Source of the DNA: an uncultured Bacteroidales bacterium | GTDB lineage: Bacteria > Bacteroidota > Bacteroidia > Bacteroidales > Paludibacteraceae | NCBI GenBank assembly: GCA_937886455.1 | Contig: CALGCU010000003.1 | Coordinates: 1 to 10,505 of the forward strand | DNA length: 10,505 nucleotides | Direction: 5' to 3' | Shown here: piece by piece, positions 1 to 7,281 of the stretch | Layout: the number at the start of each line of letters is the position of its first letter | Numbering within the stretch: position 1 is the first letter of the stretch | Position numbers and translations under genes: made by a program | The notes under the pieces: model-generated | Database searches by the model: none | What the model was told of the DNA's origin: nothing | The model's input: the letters and a program-made list of their open reading frames with translations, nothing else

Positions 1-267
1 CGCTCCTTGTGCTATGATGGGGTGTATGGGTGAAAGTAGTAGGTAGAGTGTTAGTCCTCCAACAATTTGTACCAGCAATATCCATAGATGCATTGGTTCT
101 ATTTTAAGTTCTTTTAATGATAGTTTGCTGAATGTGAGGAATAGCATTGCTACTATGAGCCATGGTGTGAGAAATCCTAAATGTGCGAGTGGTTTATATG
201 CTATTGCACCAATGAGCATAGCAATTGGCAATGTCCAATTTTTTATGATGAGTAGAATTGATTTCAT
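1..267 (-). CDS. N-terminal part of a multi-span membrane transporter, possibly bile acid:sodium symporter (BASS) superfamily; runs off the left edge
   Basis: The reverse strand is open from the ATG at 267 to the window edge, giving 89 residues with no stop. The protein begins MKSILLIIKNWTLPIAMLIG and shows three hydrophobic segments, at about residues 10-25, 34-46 and 62-80, separated by short polar loops such as KLSLKELKIEP. There is no cleavable signal peptide, so this looks like the start of a polytopic inner-membrane protein. The NWTLPIAM opening and the spacing of the segments recall Bacteroidales transporters annotated in the BASS/arsenite-permease-like superfamily, which are about 300 residues long. 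That family call rests on memory of the N-terminus only; the substrate cannot be told. It is separated from the upstream ferredoxin gene by a terminator, so it is probably transcribed independently. Confidence 0.6.
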   Translation of the reverse strand, partial: MKSILLIIKNWTLPIAMLIGAIAYKPLAHLGFLTPWLIVAMLFLTFSKLSLKELKIEPMHLWILLVQIVGGLTLYLLLSPIHPIIAQGA

Positions 268-271
268 GTTG

Positions 272-279
272 CAAAGTTA
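272..279 (-). promoter_or_regulatory. Possible -7 element just before the transporter start
   Basis: The reverse strand reads TAACTTTG, a match to the Bacteroides TAnnTTTG -7 element, ending five bases from the ATG at 267. The identical octamer precedes tRNA-Ser in this window. No matching -33 element is seen 19-21 bases upstream. If used, the transcript would be nearly leaderless. Confidence 0.3.
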
Positions 280-351
280 CTGCATTTGTATCAATTTTAC
301 ATTGATTTGAAAGTATTCGTGTGTATTTTTATTGTTTTTATATTTGGTTAT

Positions 352-388
352 AAAAAAAGTGTGTCCAGTCGTATAGACCGACACACTT
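352..388 (-). terminator. Intrinsic terminator after the ferredoxin gene
   Basis: A nine-base-pair stem pairs 357-365 with 380-388. A second small stem (368-370 with 376-378) sits inside it. On the reverse strand the stem is followed by a run of T (complement of 352-358). The forward strand also has a T run after the stem (390-398), so it could work in both directions. It lies 22 bases beyond the ferredoxin stop codon. Confidence 0.85.
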
Positions 389-410
389 CTTTTTTTTTAA
401 AATCTACGAA

Positions 411-578
411 TTAAGCTTTGCTAATAGCAGAAGACGGACAAACGTCAGCGCAAGTACCACATTCGGTGCAAGCTTCAGGGTCAATAGAATAGATGTCGCC
501 TTCAGAGATAGCTCCTACTGGACATTCGTCGATACATGTGCCGCATGCAACACAATCATCAGAAATTACGTAAGCCAT
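411..578 (-). CDS. Small 2[4Fe-4S] bacterial (clostridial-type) ferredoxin
   Basis: This 55-residue cytoplasmic electron carrier starts MAYVISDDCVACGTCIDECP. It has two textbook CxxCxxCxxxCP motifs, with cysteines at 9, 12, 15, 19 and 37, 40, 43, 47, each set binding one [4Fe-4S] cluster by analogy with the family. The length matches the usual 55-60 residues, with almost nothing outside the two cluster-binding halves. In anaerobic Bacteroidales such ferredoxins pass low-potential electrons from enzymes such as pyruvate:ferredoxin oxidoreductase to hydrogenases or Rnf; the partner here is not visible. The gene has its own consensus promoter and an intrinsic terminator, so it is probably a single-gene transcript. 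The lon stop lies 150 bases upstream with no clear terminator between, so some read-through from lon is possible. The identification is secure. Confidence 0.97.
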   Translation of the reverse strand: MAYVISDDCVACGTCIDECPVGAISEGDIYSIDPEACTECGTCADVCPSSAISKA

Positions 579-616
579 TGTTTAATTCTTTATAATGTTA
601 ATACTAATTAGTGGTG

Positions 617-647
617 CAAATGTAGTGTGTTTTTCTGTATTGGCAAA
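617..647 (-). promoter_or_regulatory. Bacteroidota-type promoter of the ferredoxin gene
   Basis: The reverse strand has TTTG (647-644) and TACATTTG (624-617) separated by 19 bases, a full match to the described Bacteroides TTTG-N19-21-TAnnTTTG promoter. Transcription would start near 610-613, leaving a leader of about 33 bases before the ATG at 578. Confidence 0.75.
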
Positions 648-728
648 ATAAAAGTGAGATTATTGTATCTTGAATTTTATTTCTTGCTGTTTAATAAGTA
701 GTAATTAGTTATTTGCTTACAATTTATG

Positions 729-3138
729 TTATATGAGTGCGGTTTGTAGTACTTGCATGGCATCAGTGACATAGTGGAATGTGAGTCCTTTCACATAGTT
801 TTCGTTGATTTCCTCAATGTCTTTACGATTATCTTCACATAGCATAATCTCTTTTATACCGGCTCTTTTTGCGGCTAATATTTTTTCTTTTATTCCTCCA
901 ACCGGCAGAACTCTTCCTCGCAGCGTCATTTCTCCCGTCATAGCAATAGCCTTTTTTACTTTTCTTCCCGTTAGAAGCGATGCTAATGCTGTGGTCATTG
1001 ATTCCAGCACTTGGCCCGTCTTTAGGGATAGCACCTTCTGGAACATGGATGTGAATGTCGTTGTTTTGTAGTGTGTCATTGCTGATGTTGAGTTCTTGTG
1101 CGTGTGATTTGATGTACTCTAACGCAATTACGGCAGATTCTTTCATCACATCTCCCAAGTTTCCTGTAAGTGTGAGTTTTGGTGCTTTGCTTGCGCTCAT
1201 GCTTGACTCAATGTATAGTATTTCACCTCCGACTTGTGTCCATGCTAATCCGGTGACTACACCTACATAGTCATTTCCCTCATATTCATCACGCATGTAT
1301 CGTGGAGCGCCTAAGTAGGTCTTAATATCTTCAGAAGTAACTTTTACATTATACTGCTCTTCCATTGCTATTTTTTTTGTAATCTTACGTATTACCTTGG
1401 CAATTTGTCGGTTGAGTTCACGTACACCGGATTCGCGTGTGTAGTCATTGATAATTTGTTTAATAATATTTTTATCTAAGTTGACATCTTTTGCTTTTAG
1501 ACCATGGTTGTTGAGTTCTTTAGGCAAGAGGTGTTTTTTAGCGATTTCTATTTTTTCTTCTGCCAGATAGCCACTCATTTCAATTAGTTCCATACGGTCA
1601 AGCAATGGTCGTGGTATGTTGTTTATGTTGTTTGCAGTAGCAATGAATAGCACTTTAGAGAGGTCGAAATCCACATCCAAGAAGTTGTCATGGAAAGCGT
1701 GATTTTGTTCCGGGTCAAGCACTTCTAAGAGCGCAGAAGATGGGTCTCCCTTATAGTCGGCTGTTATTTTATCAATTTCATCAAGCACAAAGACTGGATT
1801 AGCAGTTTGTACTTTCTTGAGATTTTCTATAATACGTCCCGGCATTGCTCCAATGTAGGTGCGTCGGTGTCCACGTATTTCTGCTTCGTCGTGTAATCCG
1901 CCTAATGATATGCGGGCGTATTTTCGTCCTAATGCATCAGCAATCGATTTACCTAATGATGTTTTTCCAATCCCCGGAGGTCCGTATAGGCAAAGAATAG
2001 GCGCCTTCATGTCATTTTTCATTTTCAGCACAGCCAAATGTTCTAAGATTCTTTCCTTTATAATCTCCATTCCATAGTGTTCTTTGTCAAGAATCCGTTG
2101 TGCTTTTTTCAGGTCAAACTTATCTTCGGTACACTCATTCCACGGCAGTGCTAACATTGTTTCGATATAGTTGAGTTGGACAGAATAGTCTGGCGTGGAT
2201 ATGTGCATTCGTTCCAATCGTTTCAACTCTTTTTCAAAGATTTCATTAACCTTTGCATCCCATTTTTTATCTTTTGCGCGTTTACGGAATTCGTTAATGT
2301 CTTTTTCCTGCGAATTGCCTCCTAATTCTTTTTGAATGGTCTGCATTTGTTGTTGTAGGAAGTATTCGCGTTGCTGACGGTCCATGTCTTCACGTGTTTT
2401 GTTTTGGATGGAACGTTTGATGGATTGTCTTTGTTCCTCTTTGTTTAGGGACACGAGAAGTGATAGTGCTCTTTCTTCTATGTTAGAGCATGTGAGGAAT
2501 TCTTCTTTTTCTTGTATTGTAAATCCAAAGTTGGCACAGACATAGTTAACCAACATGACCGGATTGTCTATGTTTTTGAGTGCGAAAGAAGCTTCAGCCG
2601 GTAGATTTCCATCTATCACTTTCATAGCTACATCCTTAATGTTGGAAGCGATAGCAAGGAATTTTGGGTCGTTTTCTTTTGGGAAGATTTCTTCACATAT
2701 TTGTATTCTTGCTTTCAGGTAGGGTTGTTTGCTGACGGATTCTCCCAAAATAAAGCGTTCTAATCCTTCGAGAATTACGGTGACAGAGTTGTCAGGCATT
2801 TCAAATATACGTACAATACGCGCTGCTACTCCCATTGGGTAAAGGTCGTTGAAATCGGGATCTTCTGTGCGCTTATCCATTTGTGTACACACGCCTATAG
2901 GTTTTTCTTGTTTATAGGCATGACGTACTAATTTCAAAGATGAAGGGCGTGCAACTGCAATTGGTAGCATGACTCCCGGGAATAACACCATGTTGCGTAA
3001 TGGTAGAATGGGGAGTGTGTCTCCATCATTAAGTGTTATTTCTTTTGTGGAGTCGTCTCCGTCAATAATAGGGATTATTTCAGCTTGTTCACCAGCTACA
3101 TCGAATGTAAAATTGTCTTGATAATCGTCTTCAATCAT
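729..3138 (-). pseudogene. lon: ATP-dependent protease Lon (endopeptidase La), reading frame broken at base 999
   Basis: Lon is a cytoplasmic AAA+ serine protease that degrades misfolded and regulatory proteins. The first 713 codons (3138-1000) hold the N-terminal substrate-binding domain (about 40-235), a coiled-coil linker rich in Q/E/K (about 230-310), Walker A GPPGIGKT (386-393), Walker B VFVLDEID (449-456), sensor-1 TANN (501-504), a candidate arginine finger R515, sensor-2 R573, and the protease domain up to PKDGPSAGI with catalytic Ser710. There the frame shifts: unaltered reading gives 54 unrelated residues and stops at 835. The true C-terminus continues one frame over from the ATG at 998 (MTTALASLL...) to 729, with TGE, LRG and PVGGIKEK including the catalytic lysine (codon 884-882). 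Repairing the frame with one extra residue gives about 803 aa, the normal length, with the E. coli Ser-to-Lys spacing of 43. This is either a real two-base loss or a sequencing error. Confidence 0.95.
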
Positions 3139-3195
3139 ACTTTATGTCATATTATGCTGTCAAAATGACTGACTTATAAAGAAAGTCTTGTTTGA

Positions 3196-3203
3196 CAAAA
3201 ATA
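3196..3203 (-). promoter_or_regulatory. Possible -7 element of the lon promoter
   Basis: The reverse strand reads TATTTTTG, matching TAnnTTTG, about 57 bases upstream of the lon ATG. No TTTG -33 element is found at the expected distance, so the call is tentative. I saw no CIRCE-like inverted repeat or other heat-shock operator in 3139-3309. Confidence 0.35.
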
Positions 3204-3309
3204 AATAATCGTTTATTTGTGAGGAGTTTAACATTGTTTGTTGTTGTATTCCTCTATGTAAGGTCAATTCTTGTGCCAATTGATGGTTGTGATGATGTGG
3301 TGTGTAAAG

Positions 3310-3345
3310 AAAAAAGCCTTATTTACACTTTTTGTAAATAAGACT
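3310..3345 (-). terminator. Intrinsic terminator of the tRNA-Ser transcript
   Basis: A twelve-base-pair stem (3334-3345 with 3315-3326, one G-T pair) closes a seven-base loop. On the reverse strand it is followed by TTTTTT (complement of 3310-3315). It starts 12 bases beyond the tRNA 3' end and separates the tRNA from lon downstream. Confidence 0.88.
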
Positions 3346-3356
3346 CTCATTGTTTG

Positions 3357-3443
3357 CGGAAGCGGGGGGATTCGAACCCCCGGTACGGTTACCCGTACGT
3401 CAGTTTAGCAAACTGGTGGTTTCAGCCACTCACCCACACTTCC
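3357..3443 (-). tRNA. tRNA-Ser, anticodon GCU (reads AGC/AGU)
   Basis: The reverse strand folds as a class II tRNA. The acceptor strands are GGAAGTG (3443-3437) and CGCTTCC (3364-3358), with one T-G pair, and the discriminator is G at 3357. The anticodon arm CAGT-TTGCTAA-ACTG carries GCT at 3409-3407. A long variable arm of the GTACGGGTAACCGTAC type is as expected for serine. The T arm is GGGGGTTCGAATCCCCC. CCA is not encoded (the next bases are CAA), so it must be added after transcription. The gene has its own promoter and terminator. Confidence 0.97.
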
Positions 3444-3460
3444 TTGCTAAATAGCGAGTG

Positions 3461-3492
3461 CAAAGTTAAAGATTCTTTCTGAATAAAACAAG
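3461..3492 (-). promoter_or_regulatory. Promoter of tRNA-Ser
   Basis: The reverse strand has CTTG (3492-3489, three of four matches to TTTG), 20 bases, then TAACTTTG (3468-3461), a full TAnnTTTG match. The start site would fall near 3454-3457, about a dozen bases ahead of the mature tRNA. Confidence 0.6.
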
Positions 3493-3624
3493 TCTTTTGG
3501 GATAAATATTCAGCAAATAAACATAGAGTAGGATTGTTTGTATAAAAAAATATCTATTTCTTAGATGCTTATAGTTTTGTTATGATAACTCAACTATCCT
3601 GTTTTCACGATATTCCACATTTGG

Positions 3625-3656
3625 TTAGGAGAATCATAGAATTATCGTTACTTTTG
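3625..3656 (+). promoter_or_regulatory. Promoter of mltG
   Basis: TACTTTTG at 3649-3656 matches TAnnTTTG. A weak -33 candidate, TTAG at 3625-3628, lies 20 bases upstream; a perfect TTTG at 3620-3623 is too far away (25 bases). The predicted start near 3661 leaves a leader of about 22 bases with no Shine-Dalgarno sequence. It points away from the tRNA-Ser promoter, with 132 bases between the two. Confidence 0.5.
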
Positions 3657-3683
3657 TAGCACAAAAGAATAGGGCATACGTAT

Positions 3684-4760
3684 ATGGCAAAGAAACGAAC
3701 AAAGAAGAAAACATCTGCACCTAAACACTCTTGGGTTCGTACAGTGTTACTCATTTTATTAGCAATCATTTTAGTGGCAACAGCTGTAGGTATCAATCAA
3801 CTATACAGAATGTGCTATCGGAATGTTTGCACTAAATCACAGCAAGAAGAATTTCTCTATATCAATAGTCGGATGAGTGTTGATGAGTTGATGGCTTTTA
3901 TGGCGGACTCGTATGATATAGAGTCTCCATGGAACTTTAAACTACATGCAGATTTGCTCCATTTCAATTATGTTATGCCAGGAAGATATAAGGTAAATCC
4001 TGTAGAAGCGGATTTGCACTTTATTCGTCGTCTTCGTAACGGAGAACAGACTCCTGTTAAGATATCCTTTAATAATATCCGTACTAAGGCTCAATTGTCG
4101 CAACGACTTGCAGAGCAATTGATGCTTGATTCTCTAACTATCCACAATGTTCTTGACAATGAGGAGTTTTTGAAAGAGTATGACCTTACTCCCGAGACTG
4201 CACTTACTTTGTTTTTGCCCAATACCTATGAAGTCTATTGGAGCACAACGGCTAAAGGACTTATCAAGCGATTGCACAAAGACTATACTGCATTCTGGAA
4301 TACAGAACGTCTTGAGAAGGCTCAGCGAATAGGCCTCACTCCTACGCAAGTGAGTATACTAGCCTCTATTGTGGATGAGGAAACCAATAAAGTAAAGGAG
4401 AAGCCTATAGTTGCCGGTTTGTATCTTAATCGTTTGCGTATAGGAATGCCTTTACAGGCAGATCCGACTGTAAAGTATGCAGTGGGTGATTTTACTTTAA
4501 GGCGAATACTTTATAAACATCTCTCTGTTGATTCTCCTTATAATACTTATAAGTATAGTGGGCTACCTCCCGGTCCTATAAGGATTCCATCTATTAGTGG
4601 TTTGGAGGCTGTGCTTAATCGCACGCAACACAATTATTTATATATGTGTGCTAAGGAAACTTTCAATGGTGAGCATAATTTTGCCAGTACATTGGCAGAG
4701 CACAACCGCAATGCACAGCGCTATCAAGCAGCTCTCAATAAACGCAAGATAATGAAATAG
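3684..4760 (+). CDS. mltG: Endolytic murein transglycosylase MltG (YceG-like)
   Basis: MltG cleaves nascent glycan strands in peptidoglycan and is thought to act as a terminase of glycan polymerisation, anchored in the inner membrane. The 358-residue product has a basic cytoplasmic tail (MAKKRTKKKT, 1-16), one transmembrane helix (about 18-38), a LysM-like region (about 55-150) and the YceG catalytic domain (about 170-355). Diagnostic motifs are LASIVDEET (226-234), in which Glu233 just before Thr aligns with the catalytic Glu218 of E. coli as I recall it, then LNRLRIGMPLQADPTV (248-263), SPYNTY (284-289), GLPPGPI (293-299) and NFASTLAEHN (332-341). The first acidic residue of the family's E-x-E motif is Asp231 here. 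The length is normal. It stands alone on the forward strand, with a promoter upstream and only 71 bases to the convergent stop of the next gene. Confidence 0.94.
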   Translation: MAKKRTKKKTSAPKHSWVRTVLLILLAIILVATAVGINQLYRMCYRNVCTKSQQEEFLYINSRMSVDELMAFMADSYDIESPWNFKLHADLLHFNYVMPGRYKVNPVEADLHFIRRLRNGEQTPVKISFNNIRTKAQLSQRLAEQLMLDSLTIHNVLDNEEFLKEYDLTPETALTLFLPNTYEVYWSTTAKGLIKRLHKDYTAFWNTERLEKAQRIGLTPTQVSILASIVDEETNKVKEKPIVAGLYLNRLRIGMPLQADPTVKYAVGDFTLRRILYKHLSVDSPYNTYKYSGLPPGPIRIPSISGLEAVLNRTQHNYLYMCAKETFNGEHNFASTLAEHNRNAQRYQAALNKRKIMK

Positions 4761-4831
4761 TTATTTATCTTTGTTTGTAATGAGCGTGCAAAATAGTGCT
4801 TTTAGTTAGCATTGTTGTGTGAGGTGGGGTA

Positions 4832-5500
4832 TTAGTCGCAGAGTGAGTATAAATCTTTGCGCGGATTGATTAGCACTACCGGAATGGTGGAGTTTTCAAT
4901 GACGTGTTGTTCTTTTGGTCCGAATAGGATGTCGTCCAGTCCGTAGTCGCGCGAAGAGGAGATGATTAGGATATCTACATCTAATTCGCTACTTCTTTTG
5001 GCAGCTTCTTGTTCTATTTTAAAGCTATCGTTCTTACCTTGTACGATTTTATATGAGAGTTCAAATTTGTCAAACAGTGCTATTGATTTGTCAATGTTCT
5101 TTTGTGCCCGTGTGCCATAATCATTTGGTTTGAGCACACAAATATGGCTATTGCAGAAACGTCCAAAGGCAGCAGCGTATTGTGCTTTTCCAACTTCCTC
5201 TTCCAAGAATCCTATGGGTAATAACACGTTTGATAATGTGTTTTTCCAGTCCATTTGAGGTGTGATGAAGATGTAGGGCATGCGCAGTCCTCGTGCGTGT
5301 TTTAAGTATTGTCGTATTAGTTTACGTTGTTTGTTGATTAGAACAAATACCAATGCATTGTCAGAATCTTCCAATACTTCCAAATCAGTGGGTGAGTTGC
5401 CAAATATTTCTATTTCTCGTCCCCATGATTTGGCGAAAGTGTGTAAACGCTCTAATAGCGCTTCGTTCGGTTTAATACTTGAATCAACTATTATTTTCAT
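4832..5500 (-). CDS. Universal stress protein-like (UspA-fold) protein, last gene of a five-gene block
   Basis: This is a 222-residue soluble protein with no signal peptide or membrane segment. Residues about 90-212 resemble a UspA domain: NVLLPIGFLEEEVGKAQYAA where the family has 'ILVPxDFSxxSxxAL', then a second strand HICVLKP, and a C-terminal ILIISSSRDYG...LFGPKEQHVIE...IPVVLINP. Two hallmarks of ATP-binding members are altered: Gly97 replaces the usual Asp, and Pro195 follows Gly194 where Ser or Thr is expected. The first ~85 residues alternate strands and helices and could be a diverged second Usp half. It starts 12 bases after the stop of the PCMD-like gene and is probably co-transcribed with it. 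Its role is unknown. A non-ATP-binding Usp is my inference; I see no clear terminator behind it. Confidence 0.72.
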   Translation of the reverse strand: MKIIVDSSIKPNEALLERLHTFAKSWGREIEIFGNSPTDLEVLEDSDNALVFVLINKQRKLIRQYLKHARGLRMPYIFITPQMDWKNTLSNVLLPIGFLEEEVGKAQYAAAFGRFCNSHICVLKPNDYGTRAQKNIDKSIALFDKFELSYKIVQGKNDSFKIEQEAAKRSSELDVDILIISSSRDYGLDDILFGPKEQHVIENSTIPVVLINPRKDLYSLCD

Positions 5501-5512
5501 GCCCTTCTTCTG

Positions 5513-6472
5513 TTATTCATATACAAAACGTACATTATCAACCCACAGTGCATTGCCTACGTGTCCATAGAATGCCGGATAACATCCCGCTGTGATCATC
5601 ATGATTATGTGTGTGGGTTGTTCGTCACCTTTTCCCCAACCGACTTCTTGTATTTTTACCATTTTTCCTTTGCTGTTTTCGCAATAGAATTCTCCACCGT
5701 CAGGGAACAATCCTTGATAGGTTTTAAAATCTTCTCGTTGGGTTATGTCTCCGTAGTGTATAGGAATCATGTAGTCATTTACCCACTCGAGTTGGTCTTT
5801 TACAAATCTTTGTCGTGTGGTTCCTATGCGTGTTGCATACACATTACCATGTTCATCTTCCCATCTTTTTTGCAGATAGATATATACTTCTGCTTCATCA
5901 TGTCCTTTTACGGTGTGTCCTTTTCCGAGTCCTAATGCTTTGGTCAGTGTTTGTTCATCGGAGATGCGGCATTTATAGTCTAACATTACTCCTATCGGAC
6001 GGCGTGTAAATGGAATTCCCATATCAATTTTTTTGTATGGTTCTCCAGCATTACGTACCGGTTCATTTGTTTTTCCGAGAAATAATGTACCGGCGATAGC
6101 CACTGTGATGTCAACCATGCGTGCCACTATTACTGTTTCGAGTCTTGTGTCCAATCGCATGCAATATCCACCTCCTTCACGAGGTTCGGGTTGTGCCGTA
6201 CATGCTCCTTTTGCAATTCCCATTACATTTGCATAGGCGTTGCTACAACTCCATGAAGTGTATTTGCCATAGGGGTAGGGTATATTCCCATCAATTGTGT
6301 CAGTTGGTCCTACCACATAGAGTGTTTTTGTGTTTCCTCCTAATAGTTTTGATTCGTGTATATAACGTACAGTGCGTTGTTCAAAGTCTCCGTATGGAAA
6401 CAATTCAATCGTTTGTCCGAAGCAGTATGAGCATGCTACAGACAAGATAAAGATAAAACCAAATCTCTTCAT
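5513..6472 (-). CDS. Exported protein resembling the PCMD (putative carbohydrate metabolism domain) family
   Basis: The 319-residue product starts with a signal peptide (MKRFGFIFILSVACSYCFGQ, probable cleavage near residue 19-20) and has no lipobox. The mature part is rich in aromatic and glycine residues. Residues about 70-240 contain SWSCSNAYANVMG, GGGYCMRLDTR, the pattern IAGTLFLGKT, then GIPFTRRPIGVMLDYK and an acidic-to-strand stretch DEAEVYIYLQKRW. The GTLF-G, PF-RP and Y-K series is what I know from the Bacteroidota PCMD family, which has a jelly-roll-like fold and is suspected of binding carbohydrate; no enzyme activity is established. The C-terminus (NALWVDNVRFVYE) is a typical closing strand of such domains. 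It starts three bases after the esterase stop, with an A-rich leader and no Shine-Dalgarno sequence. The neighbours suggest a shared envelope or glycan substrate. The family call is moderately sure. Confidence 0.68.
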   Translation of the reverse strand: MKRFGFIFILSVACSYCFGQTIELFPYGDFEQRTVRYIHESKLLGGNTKTLYVVGPTDTIDGNIPYPYGKYTSWSCSNAYANVMGIAKGACTAQPEPREGGGYCMRLDTRLETVIVARMVDITVAIAGTLFLGKTNEPVRNAGEPYKKIDMGIPFTRRPIGVMLDYKCRISDEQTLTKALGLGKGHTVKGHDEAEVYIYLQKRWEDEHGNVYATRIGTTRQRFVKDQLEWVNDYMIPIHYGDITQREDFKTYQGLFPDGGEFYCENSKGKMVKIQEVGWGKGDEQPTHIIMMITAGCYPAFYGHVGNALWVDNVRFVYE

Positions 6473-6475
6473 TTT

Positions 6476-7267
6476 TTACTTGATATTTGCAAACGTTGTG
6501 TAGGTAGTTTTACGTTCGTTAGGTTTGCGTAGATATTTTTTTAGAGGTTGGATTTTTTGTTTTTCTATAGTTTTTGCGGCCAGTTGTGCTATTTCCAAAG
6601 CCCCTTTTTCAGTTAAGTGTGTGTTGTCTATTTTTCCTTCCGGGAATTTAGAATACACTCCAGCAGGCACATTCATATATAATTCTTTGCTTTTAGCCGG
6701 TCCTAAGTTTTTAATGAGTTCCATGCTGTATTGGTGCATGTCAATGAGTTGTACGTCTAAATCTTTGGCTAATTGTCTTACTACATTCGGATAGTTTCCA
6801 TGACGGTCTTTCAATGTTCCGTTTTCATCAAATTCTCGACGTACTATAGGGGTAGCCAATATAGGAGTGGCTTTTTTCATGCGTACATCGTGTACCATTC
6901 GCATTAAGTTGTAACGATAGACAGTGGTGTCAGCGTAGCGTGTGTTGTCTTCTTTCTTGGCATCGTTGTGTCCGAATTGTATGATAACGATGTCTCCTTT
7001 TTGTACACGTGAAATCAATGTGTCCCATCGTCCTTCAGTGATAAAAGAACGTGTGCTTCTGCCATTTTTAGCGTGATTTTCTATGGCTAATTTTTCTGTA
7101 AAATAAGTAGGTAATACTTGTCCCCATCCGCGTTCAGGTGATTCTTTCAGTTCTGTTTTATCTGCCATAGTTGAATCTCCAGCCAAAAACAGGGTAGTAG
7201 GTCGTTTACCTGCTGATATGCACAATACAAATACAATTGTGATAAGATAGTAAAATGAACGTTTCAT
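6476..7267 (-). CDS. Exported SGNH/GDSL hydrolase, rhamnogalacturonan acetylesterase-like (CE12)
   Basis: The 263-residue product has a signal peptide (about 1-20) and the full set of SGNH blocks: block I FLAGDSTMAD with nucleophile Ser32, block II HAKNGRSTRSF with Gly69, block III IQFGHND with Asn101, and block V DNTHL with Asp214 and His217. The GDSTMAD opening, GWGQ, EGRWD, the R/Y-rich stretch at 110-120, TPIVRREF and the spacing to the final Asp-His pair are those of family CE12. Characterised members remove acetyl groups from pectin-type rhamnogalacturonan, and some act on other acetylated sugars. The natural substrate here is unknown; a periplasmic or surface glycan is as likely as plant pectin, because no pectin lyase or SusCD genes are visible. 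It lies 14 bases after the amidase and 3 bases before the PCMD-like gene, so co-transcription is very likely. Confidence 0.87.
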   Translation of the reverse strand: MKRSFYYLITIVFVLCISAGKRPTTLFLAGDSTMADKTELKESPERGWGQVLPTYFTEKLAIENHAKNGRSTRSFITEGRWDTLISRVQKGDIVIIQFGHNDAKKEDNTRYADTTVYRYNLMRMVHDVRMKKATPILATPIVRREFDENGTLKDRHGNYPNVVRQLAKDLDVQLIDMHQYSMELIKNLGPAKSKELYMNVPAGVYSKFPEGKIDNTHLTEKGALEIAQLAAKTIEKQKIQPLKKYLRKPNERKTTYTTFANIK

Positions 7268-7281
7268 AGTTATTTATTATT

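Noticed and set aside
994..1006. Programmed ribosomal frameshift in lon
   Set aside because: There is no slippery heptamer, no stop codon at the shift point and no clear stimulatory hairpin. A single-base slip would also drop a residue from a strictly spaced catalytic domain.
729..1079. Separate small leftward gene starting at the ATG at 1079
   Set aside because: Only its portion from 998 onward is Lon-like; the first 27 codons are the shifted reading of the upstream Lon sequence. It is the C-terminal piece of the broken lon, not an independent gene.
3479..3513. Inverted repeat CTGAATA...TATTCAG between tRNA-Ser and mltG
   Set aside because: Seven-base arms with a 21-base A/T-rich spacer, no T run and no link to a known operator; such repeats are expected by chance in A/T-rich DNA.
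3605..3796. Reverse-strand open frame covering the mltG promoter and N-terminus
   Set aside because: It overlaps the mltG start and transmembrane region on the other strand; the hydrophobic stretch is a mirror of the MltG helix codons.
4797..4811. Hairpin TGCT...AGCA between the convergent mltG and Usp-like genes
   Set aside because: The stem is only four base pairs and is not followed by a T run on either strand, so it is too weak to call a terminator.
5561..5935. Forward-strand open frame of 124 codons opposite the PCMD-like gene
   Set aside because: Its product is low-complexity (many F, Y, H, C) with no family resemblance, and the opposite strand is a well-supported gene with signal peptide and domain pattern.
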